Source: Nitrospirota bacterium
GTDB lineage: Bacteria > Nitrospirota > Thermodesulfovibrionia > Thermodesulfovibrionales > Magnetobacteriaceae
Direction: 5' to 3'
DNA: 64,000 nt
NCBI GenBank assembly: GCA_015233015.1
Contig: JADFYO010000004.1
Coordinates: forward strand, 33,826-97,825
Positions within the stretch are counted from its first letter, which is position 1. Every line of letters starts with the position of its first letter. The position numbers and the translations under genes were made by a program. Below are positions 9,150-18,399 of the stretch, piece after piece. The notes beneath the pieces are model-generated. The model had not been told where the DNA came from. It ran no database searches and was given only the letters and a program-made list of their open reading frames with translations.

Positions 9150-12100
9150 TCAGCCTCCCGTCGCGTATTTGAACCGGAATATATTCGTCCAGTAATTTTC
9201 CCTGCTGACATATCCCCAGCCCTCTAATACCGGTCTGATTTCAGAATCATACATGGACGATATTACAATAAACGGGCGGCTTCCTGCTTCGATTGTTTCT
9301 CTGATTTCGTCGGGCGGTATGATTTCAAGTCCTTTGGTTTTTGTATGCCATTTTAATGGATTGCCGTCTATAAAGCCTGACACGGCGGCGGGAAGCGCTG
9401 CCAGCATGTCATATGTCTCATGCCCTCCGCATCCTGCTCCCCAGATGAACACAGGGACCTCGGGGAAGGCAGCCAGTTTCTGCCTGAGTGCATCGAAGTA
9501 CCTCTTTTGGTATTTGGCATGAATCTCTTTGAGCGCACCGGAAATGGGCGCAGAGGCGATATTCATCATCAGGCCGGTAGAAGCCGGGAGGTACAGTACC
9601 TTATAGCGCTCTGCTATCTTAAGCCAAAGGCCGCGCTCACACCATTGTTCAGTGTCTATATATCCAACCACATCGTGTACTGCCCTGCGCCACATGGGGT
9701 GCGGGCCAAGATTTGAGTCAACGGCCAGTCTTTCGTATGTGCTGTCAGGGTTTTGAATAATGCCGCAGAAGTGATGAAACTCAAAACTCTCATGAGACCC
9801 TATTGTCAGGTATGTATTGCCATAGACAAGCGCTGCATCGGGATTTTCCCTGAGAGCGGAAGACATTGCCTCGAGGGCATCGCCGCCGAGGCGGCTGTTT
9901 TTGGGCAGATGAGTTATAAACTCCCCGTTAGACGCCCTTAAAGCGATATTCCACATCGCCGCGGTCGAGCTTTCCACGGGGGCATCTATTAAGACGGTAT
10001 TTTTGACGATTTTTCGTAACTCTGTTAAAAACCCGGCCTTATTACCGTCTGGCGAGGCGTCAACGATAACAAGCTCTATGGAGTTTCCAATGGTTTGATG
10101 TGCCAAATCACCGAGGGTCTCTTCGATGAACTGAGGTGAGTGATATGCAAACGCGGCCACCGTAACAAGTGGTGCACAATTACTGAAAGAATGGGAAGTC
10201 GCCGCCGGAGTGGCGGCTGGAGCGGGTTGTCCACCTATTTTTTTCCATAATACATTATATGAGAGCGTCTGGCTGCCGTCTCCCCTGTCGAACAATAATG
10301 CCCCCGGGTCAATTACAAGCTGAGAAATGTCCACATAGGGATGCACCGTATGAGGTTTGGAAAAGACATAGGACAAGACGGCGCTTACACTGGCAGCGCC
10401 GCCGGTTACTGCCACGTCGAAGAAAAACAGCGCGTTTGCTCCGGTCTTTATCATCTGTTCTATCTCATCACATTGCCCTTCGCAGGGAGCTTCCGCAACT
10501 GCCAGGTCAAAGTAGTTTAACGGCAGTGGCGAGTTGGATGGTGCGATTTTACCATCGATACAAATAATGCCGTGTGTGGGCTTGTCTTTGCAATTATGTC
10601 CAACCGCCCAGATTTCATATTCACCCGTTAAATGTGTGCCGGCTAAATCAATTAATGAGCTGGCAGAGGCCCCTCCGCCGCTTACGATGAGGAGCTTACC
10701 GCCCTTAGGCAGGTTGGAAGTTATGAAGGCGGCCATAAGGTTATACCGGTAGCCGCCAATTGAGGCGTCATACGTATAGGTACCGGCGTTTGTGAAATAT
10801 ACGCGGTGGAATTGCTTTGAATATGTAAAACATGAGAAGTTCTCAGTGCGAATCAAATCATGTGACTTAAAGGCAGCGTTAATGATGGGGACAGGGTCAT
10901 GGGGCGGGTAAAGCAGCGATGGTGAATTATTATAAATGGCCGTCTCGCGTGCAATAATAACATCGGCCTCAGAGTTATAGTCCCCGTAGTCATAGTACCC
11001 GCCAGAGGTGTGGTTAGATGATGGTTTTTTAGCGGTCTTCTGCGCGGGGTGATTCCTAATGCCGCCTATGAGCGCGTCAATGCTATAAAGGTCATCAATC
11101 CTGAAAAAACGCGACCATAGCTCCATATCGCCGGCATATTTCAGAGCCGCGTCGATGTATCCCCCCGCAGCTTCCCACAGCTGCCTTCGCCAGAAGGTGG
11201 ACTCCTGCTGTATGTGCGGCGGGCCTATGTGCCCTTTAAGATACTGTGACCGTGACCACAGAGGGATTGGTGAGAGGACTGTTGAGAGGGTACCGTCAGC
11301 GTCCCAGACGGTTGGGCGTCCCATAATCCACTGGATTTTACTAAATGCGCTAAACACTAGTGACACAATCCATAGTGCGCCCGCATGGAGCTTGTCATCG
11401 GAGTTTAACCAGCCCATTATCTCCCCGGTGGAGCGTTTAAAGCCCTCGTCAATTGCAGCATACTGCCCACTATCGGGGGCGCTTTTCCAGTAGCCGATGT
11501 GTCTTTCATATTTTTTTATTATCTCAACTGAGTTGTCGGTGCTGCCGCCGTCCATTATAATATACTCAAGATTGGGATAGCCCTGCGTCAGGATTGATAA
11601 GATACACTCCTCGAGGTATGCACTCTGATTGTATGATGGCGTGACGATGGTTATTTTTGGAAGGCGCTTACGAAGTATTTCAAGCCTCAGGGTGTCGGCC
11701 GATTGTGCAGCGTTTAAATCGAATGGGAGCCTTTCAAGGTATTGCTTATAAAGAGAGAGAGTTTCCTCCTGCGACGAGGCGGTCTTCAGATTTTCAACAA
11801 TGGCGCTTACGGCCGCGTTTTCGTTTATCGCGGTTTCGGGGAACTCTGACGCGGGGGATATTAATTCTCTTTGACGTACAGGGATTTCGTTATAGGTCTT
11901 TATATTTACATGGGCAGTGTCGAGGAACTCCGCAGGGCTATGCCAGAGCGGCTGAGGCTGATGCCAAAGGGCATCTCCCTGTGCGGCTATCTGCGGACTA
12001 TCCGGGGACATTCTGAGGGAGGCATCTAAGGCGCTTGCCACTACCTGAGGGGCAATTCCCGTTATACAGTGTTTCTCTTCAAACCGGCATCTCCACCAGC

Positions 12101-13079
12101 ATCCATAGCACTCAAGCGGCAGGCACACCGCCGTCGTAAGTTTGGAATAAGGGAAAAACCGCCCGAAATGTCCCCCTCCAAGCACTACCACGTTTTGTGT
12201 CCCTACGGCAGTGGCTATGTGGGCGGCCGCAGAGTCCGAGGACAGGAGATGGCGGCAGCGGCGCAGTATCGCCGCCGTCTGCCGAAGCGACGACTTGCCG
12301 GTGAGGTTGTGGCATGTCCCTTTAAAATTTTCGAATATTTCGCCTGAGACATTGACCGTATCCACGCCGCCTAAGATGATTAATTTGAACTCTGTAAATT
12401 CCTTTAAGACCTCGCTGAAAAATGGATATATCTTATAGTCGTTTTGAGAGCCGGGGGCCACGGCCAGCGTGTGAGCGGTGTGGAGATTGTTGCGGTCAAA
12501 AAACTCATCGGCAAATCTTTCGTCCTCCGGGGTTGTCCACACGGCGGGATGAAGGGGTGCCTCTGGCTCGATGCCAAAATATCTGAGGAAATCCGCGTGT
12601 CTTTCGATTTCGGGTATTTCGGGTGTGAAAGAAGGGGGTAATGGCAGCAGAGCGGTATAATAACAGTTATTTGCGCTTCTCAGGTCCTCGCCGATGTTGC
12701 ACAAATCCCCCAGGAACCCAACTCTGAGCCGCGCGCGGCTTCTGGTTGCGAATATATCCCCGATAAGCTCGCGCGAGAACACTGAATTCATCGCGATATC
12801 CACATCGAGGGCAGCAGTTCGCCTTATCATGACCTCGCGGTAATGGTCGTCTGTGTAGGCAAGCGTCTTGTTAAACGACACTACGTGGTCTATATATGGG
12901 CAGCAGTCATAGAGTTCGGCAATGTGGTCCTGGCAGAGGACGGTAATCCTTGCCGATTTAAACTTATTGCGAACAGCGCCCAACATCGACGCGGCAATGA
13001 CATTGTCGCCAATGGAATCGGTACGTATCCACAGGATGTGCCGGGGCGTGTCAAATTTGAGAGCCATATGGGGGTTCAT
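9150..13079 (-). CDS. Multi-domain glycosyltransferase (GT9-like, GT2, GT2, C-terminal nucleotide-binding-like domain)
   Basis: This 1309-residue protein fuses several enzymes. Residues 10-365 match the ADP-heptose:LPS heptosyltransferase family (GT9): ILWIRTDSIGDNVIAA at the N-terminus and LLSSDSAAAHIATAVG near the donor site. Residues 470-690 are a GT2 domain (ITIVTPSYNQSAYLEECI, IIMDGGSTDNS, GWLNSDDK, the last being the DxD-like metal site). Residues 700-975 look like a Rossmann-type region with a glycine-rich turn. Residues 985-1200 are a second GT2-like domain (VTVAAFAYHSPQFIEETL). The C-terminal 100 residues (VFIWGAGCGGHETYDML) resemble the nucleotide-binding start of PglD/CoA-binding-type proteins. 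It lies just after wzt, so it probably adds several sugars to the exported polysaccharide. Acceptors are unknown. Confidence 0.8.
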   Translation of the reverse strand: MNPHMALKFDTPRHILWIRTDSIGDNVIAASMLGAVRNKFKSARITVLCQDHIAELYDCCPYIDHVVSFNKTLAYTDDHYREVMIRRTAALDVDIAMNSVFSRELIGDIFATRSRARLRVGFLGDLCNIGEDLRSANNCYYTALLPLPPSFTPEIPEIERHADFLRYFGIEPEAPLHPAVWTTPEDERFADEFFDRNNLHTAHTLAVAPGSQNDYKIYPFFSEVLKEFTEFKLIILGGVDTVNVSGEIFENFKGTCHNLTGKSSLRQTAAILRRCRHLLSSDSAAAHIATAVGTQNVVVLGGGHFGRFFPYSKLTTAVCLPLECYGCWWRCRFEEKHCITGIAPQVVASALDASLRMSPDSPQIAAQGDALWHQPQPLWHSPAEFLDTAHVNIKTYNEIPVRQRELISPASEFPETAINENAAVSAIVENLKTASSQEETLSLYKQYLERLPFDLNAAQSADTLRLEILRKRLPKITIVTPSYNQSAYLEECILSILTQGYPNLEYIIMDGGSTDNSVEIIKKYERHIGYWKSAPDSGQYAAIDEGFKRSTGEIMGWLNSDDKLHAGALWIVSLVFSAFSKIQWIMGRPTVWDADGTLSTVLSPIPLWSRSQYLKGHIGPPHIQQESTFWRRQLWEAAGGYIDAALKYAGDMELWSRFFRIDDLYSIDALIGGIRNHPAQKTAKKPSSNHTSGGYYDYGDYNSEADVIIARETAIYNNSPSLLYPPHDPVPIINAAFKSHDLIRTENFSCFTYSKQFHRVYFTNAGTYTYDASIGGYRYNLMAAFITSNLPKGGKLLIVSGGGASASSLIDLAGTHLTGEYEIWAVGHNCKDKPTHGIICIDGKIAPSNSPLPLNYFDLAVAEAPCEGQCDEIEQMIKTGANALFFFDVAVTGGAASVSAVLSYVFSKPHTVHPYVDISQLVIDPGALLFDRGDGSQTLSYNVLWKKIGGQPAPAATPAATSHSFSNCAPLVTVAAFAYHSPQFIEETLGDLAHQTIGNSIELVIVDASPDGNKAGFLTELRKIVKNTVLIDAPVESSTAAMWNIALRASNGEFITHLPKNSRLGGDALEAMSSALRENPDAALVYGNTYLTIGSHESFEFHHFCGIIQNPDSTYERLAVDSNLGPHPMWRRAVHDVVGYIDTEQWCERGLWLKIAERYKVLYLPASTGLMMNIASAPISGALKEIHAKYQKRYFDALRQKLAAFPEVPVFIWGAGCGGHETYDMLAALPAAVSGFIDGNPLKWHTKTKGLEIIPPDEIRETIEAGSRPFIVISSMYDSEIRPVLEGWGYVSRENYWTNIFRFKYATGG

Positions 13080-13088
13080 GCGGCACCG

Positions 13089-14438
13089 TTACGGGATATT
13101 GCCGCCAGCCGGGATGTTGCTGACTAATGAGTGTTGTACCTCAAAAGGGAGCCGTGCAATGCCGTGAAAGGGTTTCATAGTCTCGGGATGGCTGAACGTA
13201 ACGGCTATAGGGCCGAGCATTTCTACCCTGTCGTGGCTGATAATTGTATCTGCGCCTTTATGGGCAGGCCCCTTAGCAACCAGTCCGAATGAAAACTCCT
13301 CCGGCTTGACGCTGAACTTTATATCTATCCTGACGACTATACACTGACCGGCCGTGAGGTCTGGCAGTATATGCCCCGCCTCCCTGTTGCCTCCGCCAAA
13401 GACGAACGTCCCCATGCGGTCATATATAGATACCATTATATTGACATCGTAAACAGGTTCGTTTGCCCGCACGAGGATATAAAAAGTCAGGGTCTCCATC
13501 ATTGTTACGTGAAAGGTGTCAAGGCCGTCTCTGTTGAGCACCCTTGCGCCTATTATCGTCATTGCCCCGGAGCCGAACCTCCTTATATCTTTGACTATGA
13601 CGTTATGCGACATTATTTCGTCGGTGGACATTAATGCCCTGTTTTCGGGTGAGACATGGGGGGCGTCAGGGGAAGACGAAGGCGCGATAAAAACAGGGGC
13701 GGTCTTCGTCCTCTTTACACTATGGGAGTAGATATTTATGGCCTCGACCTGAGAACCAATATAGGCCATTTCCCCGCGTTCAAGCAGTATTGCCCTCGTG
13801 CAGAGGGTCCTCAATGCCTCGAGATCATGTGAGACTACGATACAAGTGGTGCCGCCCTTTATTATTTCTTTAATAGTATTAAAGCTCTTTTGCTGAAAAA
13901 ATATGTCGCCTACGGACAGTGCCTCGTCAATTATAAGGATCTCCGGTTTGACGTTAACCGCACAGGCAAAGGCAAGTCTGACATACATGCCGGTCGAATA
14001 TATCTTTGTCGGCTGGTCGATAAAATCCCCTATGTCGGCATAGCCGATGATGGTCTGCATCTTCTCTTCCATCTCCTCCATCGTGTAACCCATGATGGCC
14101 CCGTTCATGAATACATTGGCGCGGCCAGTGAATTCGGGGTTAAACCCTGCGCCAAGTTCCAGAAGGGCGGAGATGCGCCCATGTGTCTCGATTGTGCCCT
14201 CTGTCAGACGGAGTATGCCGCAGATAAGCTGCAAGAGAGTGCTCTTGCCTGAGCCGTTTCGCCCCAGGAGGCCGATTGCCTCTCCCCTTTCAAGGTCGAA
14301 TGTAATATTTCGGAGTGCCCAAAAGACATTGTGGTATTGTTTCCCATGGGGATGCAGCAATTCTTTCAGCCGGTGGTGGGGGCGGGCGTATATCTTGTAT
14401 TTTTTCCCTACGCCTTTAAGTGAAACAATCTTTTCCAT
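13089..14438 (-). CDS. wzt: O-antigen/polysaccharide ABC exporter ATP-binding subunit with C-terminal glycan-binding domain
   Basis: This 449-residue protein powers export of undecaprenyl-linked polysaccharide across the inner membrane. Residues 1-240 are an ABC ATPase: Walker A GRNGSGKST, a signature-like YSTGMYVRLAFA, and Walker B EILIIDEALSVGD. This short signature is typical of Wzt/TagH proteins. Residues 290-440 form a beta-rich extension like the Wzt C-terminal carbohydrate-binding domain, which in known systems recognises the cap at the non-reducing end of the O-chain. It sits between wzm and the glycosyltransferase gene with 9-15 nt gaps, so it is co-transcribed with them. Confidence 0.92.
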   Translation of the reverse strand: MEKIVSLKGVGKKYKIYARPHHRLKELLHPHGKQYHNVFWALRNITFDLERGEAIGLLGRNGSGKSTLLQLICGILRLTEGTIETHGRISALLELGAGFNPEFTGRANVFMNGAIMGYTMEEMEEKMQTIIGYADIGDFIDQPTKIYSTGMYVRLAFACAVNVKPEILIIDEALSVGDIFFQQKSFNTIKEIIKGGTTCIVVSHDLEALRTLCTRAILLERGEMAYIGSQVEAINIYSHSVKRTKTAPVFIAPSSSPDAPHVSPENRALMSTDEIMSHNVIVKDIRRFGSGAMTIIGARVLNRDGLDTFHVTMMETLTFYILVRANEPVYDVNIMVSIYDRMGTFVFGGGNREAGHILPDLTAGQCIVVRIDIKFSVKPEEFSFGLVAKGPAHKGADTIISHDRVEMLGPIAVTFSHPETMKPFHGIARLPFEVQHSLVSNIPAGGNIP

Positions 14439-14453
14439 AAATCGGAAGCCGGC

Positions 14454-15320
14454 CTAAAGCATCTCTGCAAAATCTGGTTTCAGGCGTTTAAATATAAATC
14501 CCCCTGCAATGGAGGATATAATTCCCAGAACTAACAATAACAACATGCCTTTCCAGTGCTGGTGCTCTATCCCAAGCAGTGATAAACGATAACCCTCTAC
14601 CACATAATACATGGGATTTAGTCTGAGGAGTACCCTCAGATTTTCAGGCACCATCGATGATTGATATACTATGGGGGTGTAAAAAAACCACATATTGATT
14701 ACCACGACGAGTATCTGTCCCATATCTCTGAAAAATATATTGATGCTCGAGACCAGCCAGCTGATACCTATGCCGAACAGGCTCAGCAGAAAGATATACA
14801 CGGGCAGGTATAATATGAGTATAGTGATTTTTTTATATATTACTATTGCAACAATTCCAACAATGCCGAACATTATCATGTGGTTAAGCAGGTTGGACAG
14901 CATTATGCTCAGCGGCAGGAGTTCCGAAGGGAAGAGGCTCTTTGTTATGAGCATTTTGTTATCTATCAGGACGTTGACGTTGCGCAAAATAGTATCCGAG
15001 AAATATATCCACGGCGCAAGGCCGCAAAGAAGCCATAACAGGAAATTGTTGGTACCGGCATCCGGCGTGAGCCTTATCTTCATCACGAATGAAAACACAT
15101 AAGAATATGTAATTACCGTGACAATCGGGTGAATAACCGCCCAGAAGACGCCTATAAAAGACCCGGTGTAACGGCTCTTTAAATCCCTGAGCACGAGGCA
15201 CTTAAGCATATATCTGTTTTTTACGACCTCGAGCGCAAAACGAAAGGCCACCACCTTCAGTGATATTAGTTTCTGAAAAACTAAACGAAAAAGGCTTTCC
15301 CCACCATTTATTTCAGACAT
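14454..15320 (-). CDS. wzm: O-antigen/polysaccharide ABC exporter permease
   Basis: This ABC-2 type permease has about six membrane helices and the family motif LKCLVLRDLKSRYTGSFIGVFWAVIHP near the N-terminus. It partners the Wzt ATPase encoded next. The ORF track starts at a TTG at 15344, but the ATG at 15320 (MSEINGGESLF) gives 288 residues, overlaps the upstream stop codon by 8 nt and is the more ordinary start. The Wzm-Wzt pair implies that this organism exports at least one polysaccharide by the ABC-dependent route. Confidence 0.92.
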   Translation of the reverse strand: MSEINGGESLFRLVFQKLISLKVVAFRFALEVVKNRYMLKCLVLRDLKSRYTGSFIGVFWAVIHPIVTVITYSYVFSFVMKIRLTPDAGTNNFLLWLLCGLAPWIYFSDTILRNVNVLIDNKMLITKSLFPSELLPLSIMLSNLLNHMIMFGIVGIVAIVIYKKITILILYLPVYIFLLSLFGIGISWLVSSINIFFRDMGQILVVVINMWFFYTPIVYQSSMVPENLRVLLRLNPMYYVVEGYRLSLLGIEHQHWKGMLLLLVLGIISSIAGGFIFKRLKPDFAEML

Positions 15321-17295
15321 CGGCCGTCCCGTTTGTATCGTCAATCCTGTGGCGCTTAGTAAGAATATCCATTACGCTTAATGGAATAAAAAGACATAAT
15401 AACAGTGTGGCAGGTGCAAAGATACGTGTATAAAACGATGGGAAAGACATCACATGCAGTATCGAAATAAAGGTGAGACGGCTCACAATGCCAACTACGG
15501 CAATTGTATTAAACCAGAACAAAGCCGTATATTCCCTGAACTTAAATAGTCTGATTAAGTAGCACAATAAGGCTGCGAGGCACAGATAAGGGAAAATGGT
15601 CTTGTATGATTTGCTTATAATGTCGAGGAGTATATGCTTTAGTCTCGGAATGTAATTAGTCACGGTCTCAGATTTTTCATAGGCAAAGCCGGAGGCCGAA
15701 TTATCGATATACATCTTAACGCTGTCATCGTAGATATGTATGTGTTGTTGGATATTAACCGATGGTACATCTAATGGTATCTCGGCGACTAAGGCCGCTG
15801 AGCTGTCATAGAAGCCTATCGAGCAGAATTGGCCGTACTGGGTTTCGACCCTGAAGCGCGACCATTTCGCCGACGGGTCATTAAAGACGGTTACCACATC
15901 GGCTCCTTCTGCTCTGCCGAAAGAGGTGATTTGATATGGGCATGGCTTTTCATTGGCCGATTTTAGTTTTATCTCGAGCGGAGGGGAGTTCTTCTTAAAC
16001 GCCCAGCCTGAAACTGAGTAATTGACCTGAAGCTGCTTTTCCGACGGACTGAGCCTGTTGCCGGTGATAGTTTGAAAGAGACTGAGCCACTGTTCGTCTC
16101 CGGTGGACAGTTCAGTGTCAGACACCACAGGCAATGAGGCGATAGTAACTGTGGCGGCGGCTAATTGGTAGAACGTCCCGGGGAATTTGTATATGTATTC
16201 TGCCCTGAAGGGGGGAGCAAGGGACTCGCTCTGCGGGCCGCAGTTCAGGACTTTTTTGTCGCACAGGTCATTCAGCTCTCCTGCCAGATGCTCATAGAAC
16301 TGCGAGGCACTCAGGGCCGACTGGTGGTATCCCTCATGTGCGGCCGCCTCTCTTAACATCCAAAGGAAGTACTGGCCGGGTATCTCATCCTGGTCTTCTT
16401 TCAGAGGCCATAATGGTTTGAGTTTTTTCAGCCTGTTGCCAACCGGCGCAAAGGCGCTGCTCTTCTTTGAGATTTCCTCCAGGGTGGAAAATTGAAACGG
16501 CGCCCGTGGTTTCCATTCCCCGGGTTTTACCCTTGTTAACGCGCCATAAGCCCTGAGAAATGATTTTTGTTTCAACTCATTTACCACATAAATGCCATAG
16601 TGAGCCTCATTCATATGAGAGATTATCATAGAAAAGGCCATTAGTATTACAATGGGCAAGGCTAATATGGGAAGTGTCTTTAAAATCGCGGGGCCGCCGC
16701 TGTTTCTCACCTGAGATAACATAACGAAATAGGCGGCTGCCAGCGACGGCACTACCCAAAGCCCTTCCTCACGCGTTAACCAGAGCATGGCCAGAGAAAT
16801 CCCCGTAAAAACAGCCCATTTATAATTTTTGAAAAGGATCAATCCGAACATAGACGAAAACAAAAGCACTGTCTCCGAGACATAAACATTGTCCCTGATA
16901 ACATGGGTAAGTTTTATCTCGGTAAGCAGGGGAAGAAACAGGTAAAAGGCAAAAACAGCGGCTAAAACAATAGTGCTTTTTGTAAATTGAGAGACGATAT
17001 GTAAAAAAACTAACCCCGCAAAAATGAAAAAAAGCTGTTGCGTAAGCAGCAGAGGCAGGCCAAGTAAGAAGTTAAAGGCAAGAAACAAGGGATAAAACGC
17101 CCCTTTGATAAGGGTATTCTCATCGTAAGGGCCAAGCCAGTTGCCGGACAGAATATTCATGGCAAGCCTGACAAAAAGGGTATCGTCGTGGCGAAGAACG
17201 CCATTGGCGGGGACAGCCATGTTAGAAACTAAAAATAGCTTAATCCCGGCAATTATTAATAAGATGAAAAAGAGACGCTTCTTAGTGTTTTCCAC
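15313..17295 (-). CDS. Polytopic membrane protein, GT39/ArnT-like glycosyltransferase candidate
   Basis: The 660-residue protein has an N-terminal helix, then RHDDTLFVRLAMNILSGNWLG, which fits the acidic loop (DD motif) of lipid-phosphosugar-dependent GT-C enzymes (PMT/GT39/GT83). About eight further helices lie in residues 60-230, and a large soluble region spans about 230-545 before three C-terminal helices. The start is GTG and the ribosome binding site is poor. It is the first gene of the exporter operon, behind a strong promoter and a roughly 170-nt leader. It probably transfers a sugar from a polyprenyl-phosphate donor on the periplasmic side. The specific reaction is unknown. Confidence 0.6.
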   Translation of the reverse strand: MENTKKRLFFILLIIAGIKLFLVSNMAVPANGVLRHDDTLFVRLAMNILSGNWLGPYDENTLIKGAFYPLFLAFNFLLGLPLLLTQQLFFIFAGLVFLHIVSQFTKSTIVLAAVFAFYLFLPLLTEIKLTHVIRDNVYVSETVLLFSSMFGLILFKNYKWAVFTGISLAMLWLTREEGLWVVPSLAAAYFVMLSQVRNSGGPAILKTLPILALPIVILMAFSMIISHMNEAHYGIYVVNELKQKSFLRAYGALTRVKPGEWKPRAPFQFSTLEEISKKSSAFAPVGNRLKKLKPLWPLKEDQDEIPGQYFLWMLREAAAHEGYHQSALSASQFYEHLAGELNDLCDKKVLNCGPQSESLAPPFRAEYIYKFPGTFYQLAAATVTIASLPVVSDTELSTGDEQWLSLFQTITGNRLSPSEKQLQVNYSVSGWAFKKNSPPLEIKLKSANEKPCPYQITSFGRAEGADVVTVFNDPSAKWSRFRVETQYGQFCSIGFYDSSAALVAEIPLDVPSVNIQQHIHIYDDSVKMYIDNSASGFAYEKSETVTNYIPRLKHILLDIISKSYKTIFPYLCLAALLCYLIRLFKFREYTALFWFNTIAVVGIVSRLTFISILHVMSFPSFYTRIFAPATLLLCLFIPLSVMDILTKRHRIDDTNGTADV

Positions 17296-17348
17296 TGCGT
17301 CCAGCTATTGAACCGCCGTAGGCCGGCACTTCAAATGATTTTCCCATG

Positions 17349-17375
17349 CGCACCCGCCGCACCCACCGCACCCAC
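17349..17375. repeat. Three tandem 9-bp repeats in the O-antigen operon leader
   Basis: CGCACCCGC-CGCACCCAC-CGCACCCAC gives three copies of a 9-bp unit with one mismatch. It lies in the untranslated leader of the minus-strand operon, between promoter and first start codon. The transcript would read GTGGGTGCG repeats. Confidence 0.8.
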
Positions 17376-17474
17376 ATGGATAGAACCTTATCTAAACAGG
17401 GCATAAATAGTGAACTCCATTGTACGTAGAATCCTGCGCGGGCCGCTTTCTCATCATGACCTCCACGCATTGGT

Positions 17475-17503
17475 AGTATAGTCAAATGTTTTTAAAAAGT
17501 CAA
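17475..17503 (-). promoter_or_regulatory. Near-consensus sigma70 promoter of the O-antigen export operon
   Basis: On the minus strand TTGACT, a 17-bp spacer and TATACT form a strong promoter. It is about 170 nt upstream of the GTG start at 17295 and is the only good candidate to drive the five-gene operon down to 8715. Confidence 0.75.
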
Positions 17504-17538
17504 TGCGGCCTTTGCCCTGAATTACCATAGACCATCAT

Positions 17539-17567
17539 TTATTTGGCAGTATGAAATATGCTAAAAT
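17539..17567 (+). promoter_or_regulatory. Promoter of first prepilin gene, duplicated at the second
   Basis: TTATTT, 17 bp and TAAAAT with an extended TG (TGcTAAAAT). The same block with the same spacing precedes the second pilin (52061-52089), with only a few differences. Confidence 0.65.
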
Positions 17568-17609
17568 GAAACCATGTGCACGTGTAAATTATCAGACGGG
17601 GGACATCCT

Positions 17610-18173
17610 GTGTCAATATCAGGCACAGCGATGAGAGTAAGAGATGAAAGGGGTTTTTCGTTAATTGAACTAATGGTCGTTATTTCGATAGTCAGCCTGT
17701 TGACCGCGATTGCGGTACCGGCGTTTCTGGGGCAGAGGGAAAAAGCAAGGGTGCGGGCAACTGCGTCAAGCGCCAGGAGCGCGGTTACCGATTTACAATC
17801 ACATCTCGAGGCCTACATGGCCGGAGATCCCATTATCATAAATTCTAATCCATCGGGCGGACAGGAATGCTATGAGTCTACTAACTCAGGCACATCGGGG
17901 AATACTTGTTTAAGCCTCTACAATCAACCAGCCAGCGTTTATCACTACGCCGCATTCCCGGGCGGTATGGCAGATGCCCTCTCCATCTTTGCGGCTGGTC
18001 GTAATTGGAGTGGAGACACGAGCGCGTATAACGGTCTTCCCTTGTTCGTAACGGCATCTCCGGCAGATGGCCAGATTCTTTTAAGTCCGTCAGGGAGCAA
18101 ATCTGTTTATATTCTTGCTTATGCCTCAAACTCCACAGCGCCGGTATTCAGCCAATTAGTAATCAGCCGGTAA
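17610..18173 (+). CDS. Type IV prepilin (major-pilin-like), copy 1
   Basis: This pilin precursor has a leader ending RG followed by FSLIELMVVISIVSLLTAIAVPAF, the classic prepilin peptidase site and hydrophobic N-terminal helix with Glu5. PilD cleaves before the Phe and the mature protein assembles into pili or pseudopili. The ORF track starts at an ATG at 17574. I chose the GTG at 17610 because GGGGGA lies 6 nt upstream and the second copy has GGAGGG at the same place, giving 187 residues with a 15-residue leader. The ATG at 17631 is an alternative. The mature part has two Cys in the variable middle (GQECYES...NTCLSLYN), likely a disulfide loop. It is a paralogue of 52133-52714. Confidence 0.88.
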   Translation: MSISGTAMRVRDERGFSLIELMVVISIVSLLTAIAVPAFLGQREKARVRATASSARSAVTDLQSHLEAYMAGDPIIINSNPSGGQECYESTNSGTSGNTCLSLYNQPASVYHYAAFPGGMADALSIFAAGRNWSGDTSAYNGLPLFVTASPADGQILLSPSGSKSVYILAYASNSTAPVFSQLVISR

Positions 18174-18272
18174 TTAATAAAATGGGGTAGATGACAATGG
18201 GCGGTATTTAACCGTGAGAGAAAATATAAGTGGGTACATCCAATCTACTTTGGCATGATACCAAAATGCGTT

Positions 18273-18350
18273 CATAGAAGTAAGAAGATTTGAATCATCC
18301 CGAGCTTGTCGAAGAATGATTCTATTAACAGGATAATTATTACTTCTATG
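18273..18350. repeat. Long palindromic element (REP/MITE-like hairpin)
   Basis: Outer arms CATAGAAGTAA (18273-18283) and TTACTTCTATG (18340-18350) are perfect inverted repeats. Inside them GAATCAT / ATGATTC (18292-18298, 18316-18322) form a second stem around CCCGAGCTTGTCGAAG, a core typical of widespread bacterial palindromic repeats. It lies in the non-coding gap between pilin and radical SAM genes. Confidence 0.7.
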
Positions 18351-18399
18351 ACTATAACTTAGTATGACATGCGGCGGTTGCCTTTGGATTGCCCTGCGG

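Larger units (their letters stand above)
17296..17609. other. Divergent intergenic region between the exporter operon and first pilin
   Basis: This 314-nt stretch holds the minus-strand promoter of the O-antigen operon, a 27-bp tandem repeat in its leader, and the plus-strand pilin promoter. The ORF at 17282-17485 on the minus strand lies mostly downstream of the promoter and reads through the repeat. It has no family features and I do not consider it coding. Confidence 0.6.

Noticed and set aside
17349-17375. CRISPR-like repeats
   Set aside because: The units are 9 bp in direct contact with no spacers. No cas genes or other repeat arrays are in the window.
17282-17485. Minus-strand ORF of 67 residues upstream of the GT39-like gene
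   Set aside because: Its start lies upstream of the predicted transcription start, and it reads through the 9-bp repeat. No ribosome binding site or family pattern.
17543-17565. Sigma54 promoter for the first pilin (TTGGCA ... TGCTA)
   Set aside because: There are 13 nt between the GG and GC, whereas sigma54 promoters need 10. The second copy has TAGCA in place of TGGCA, so the -24 GG is not conserved.
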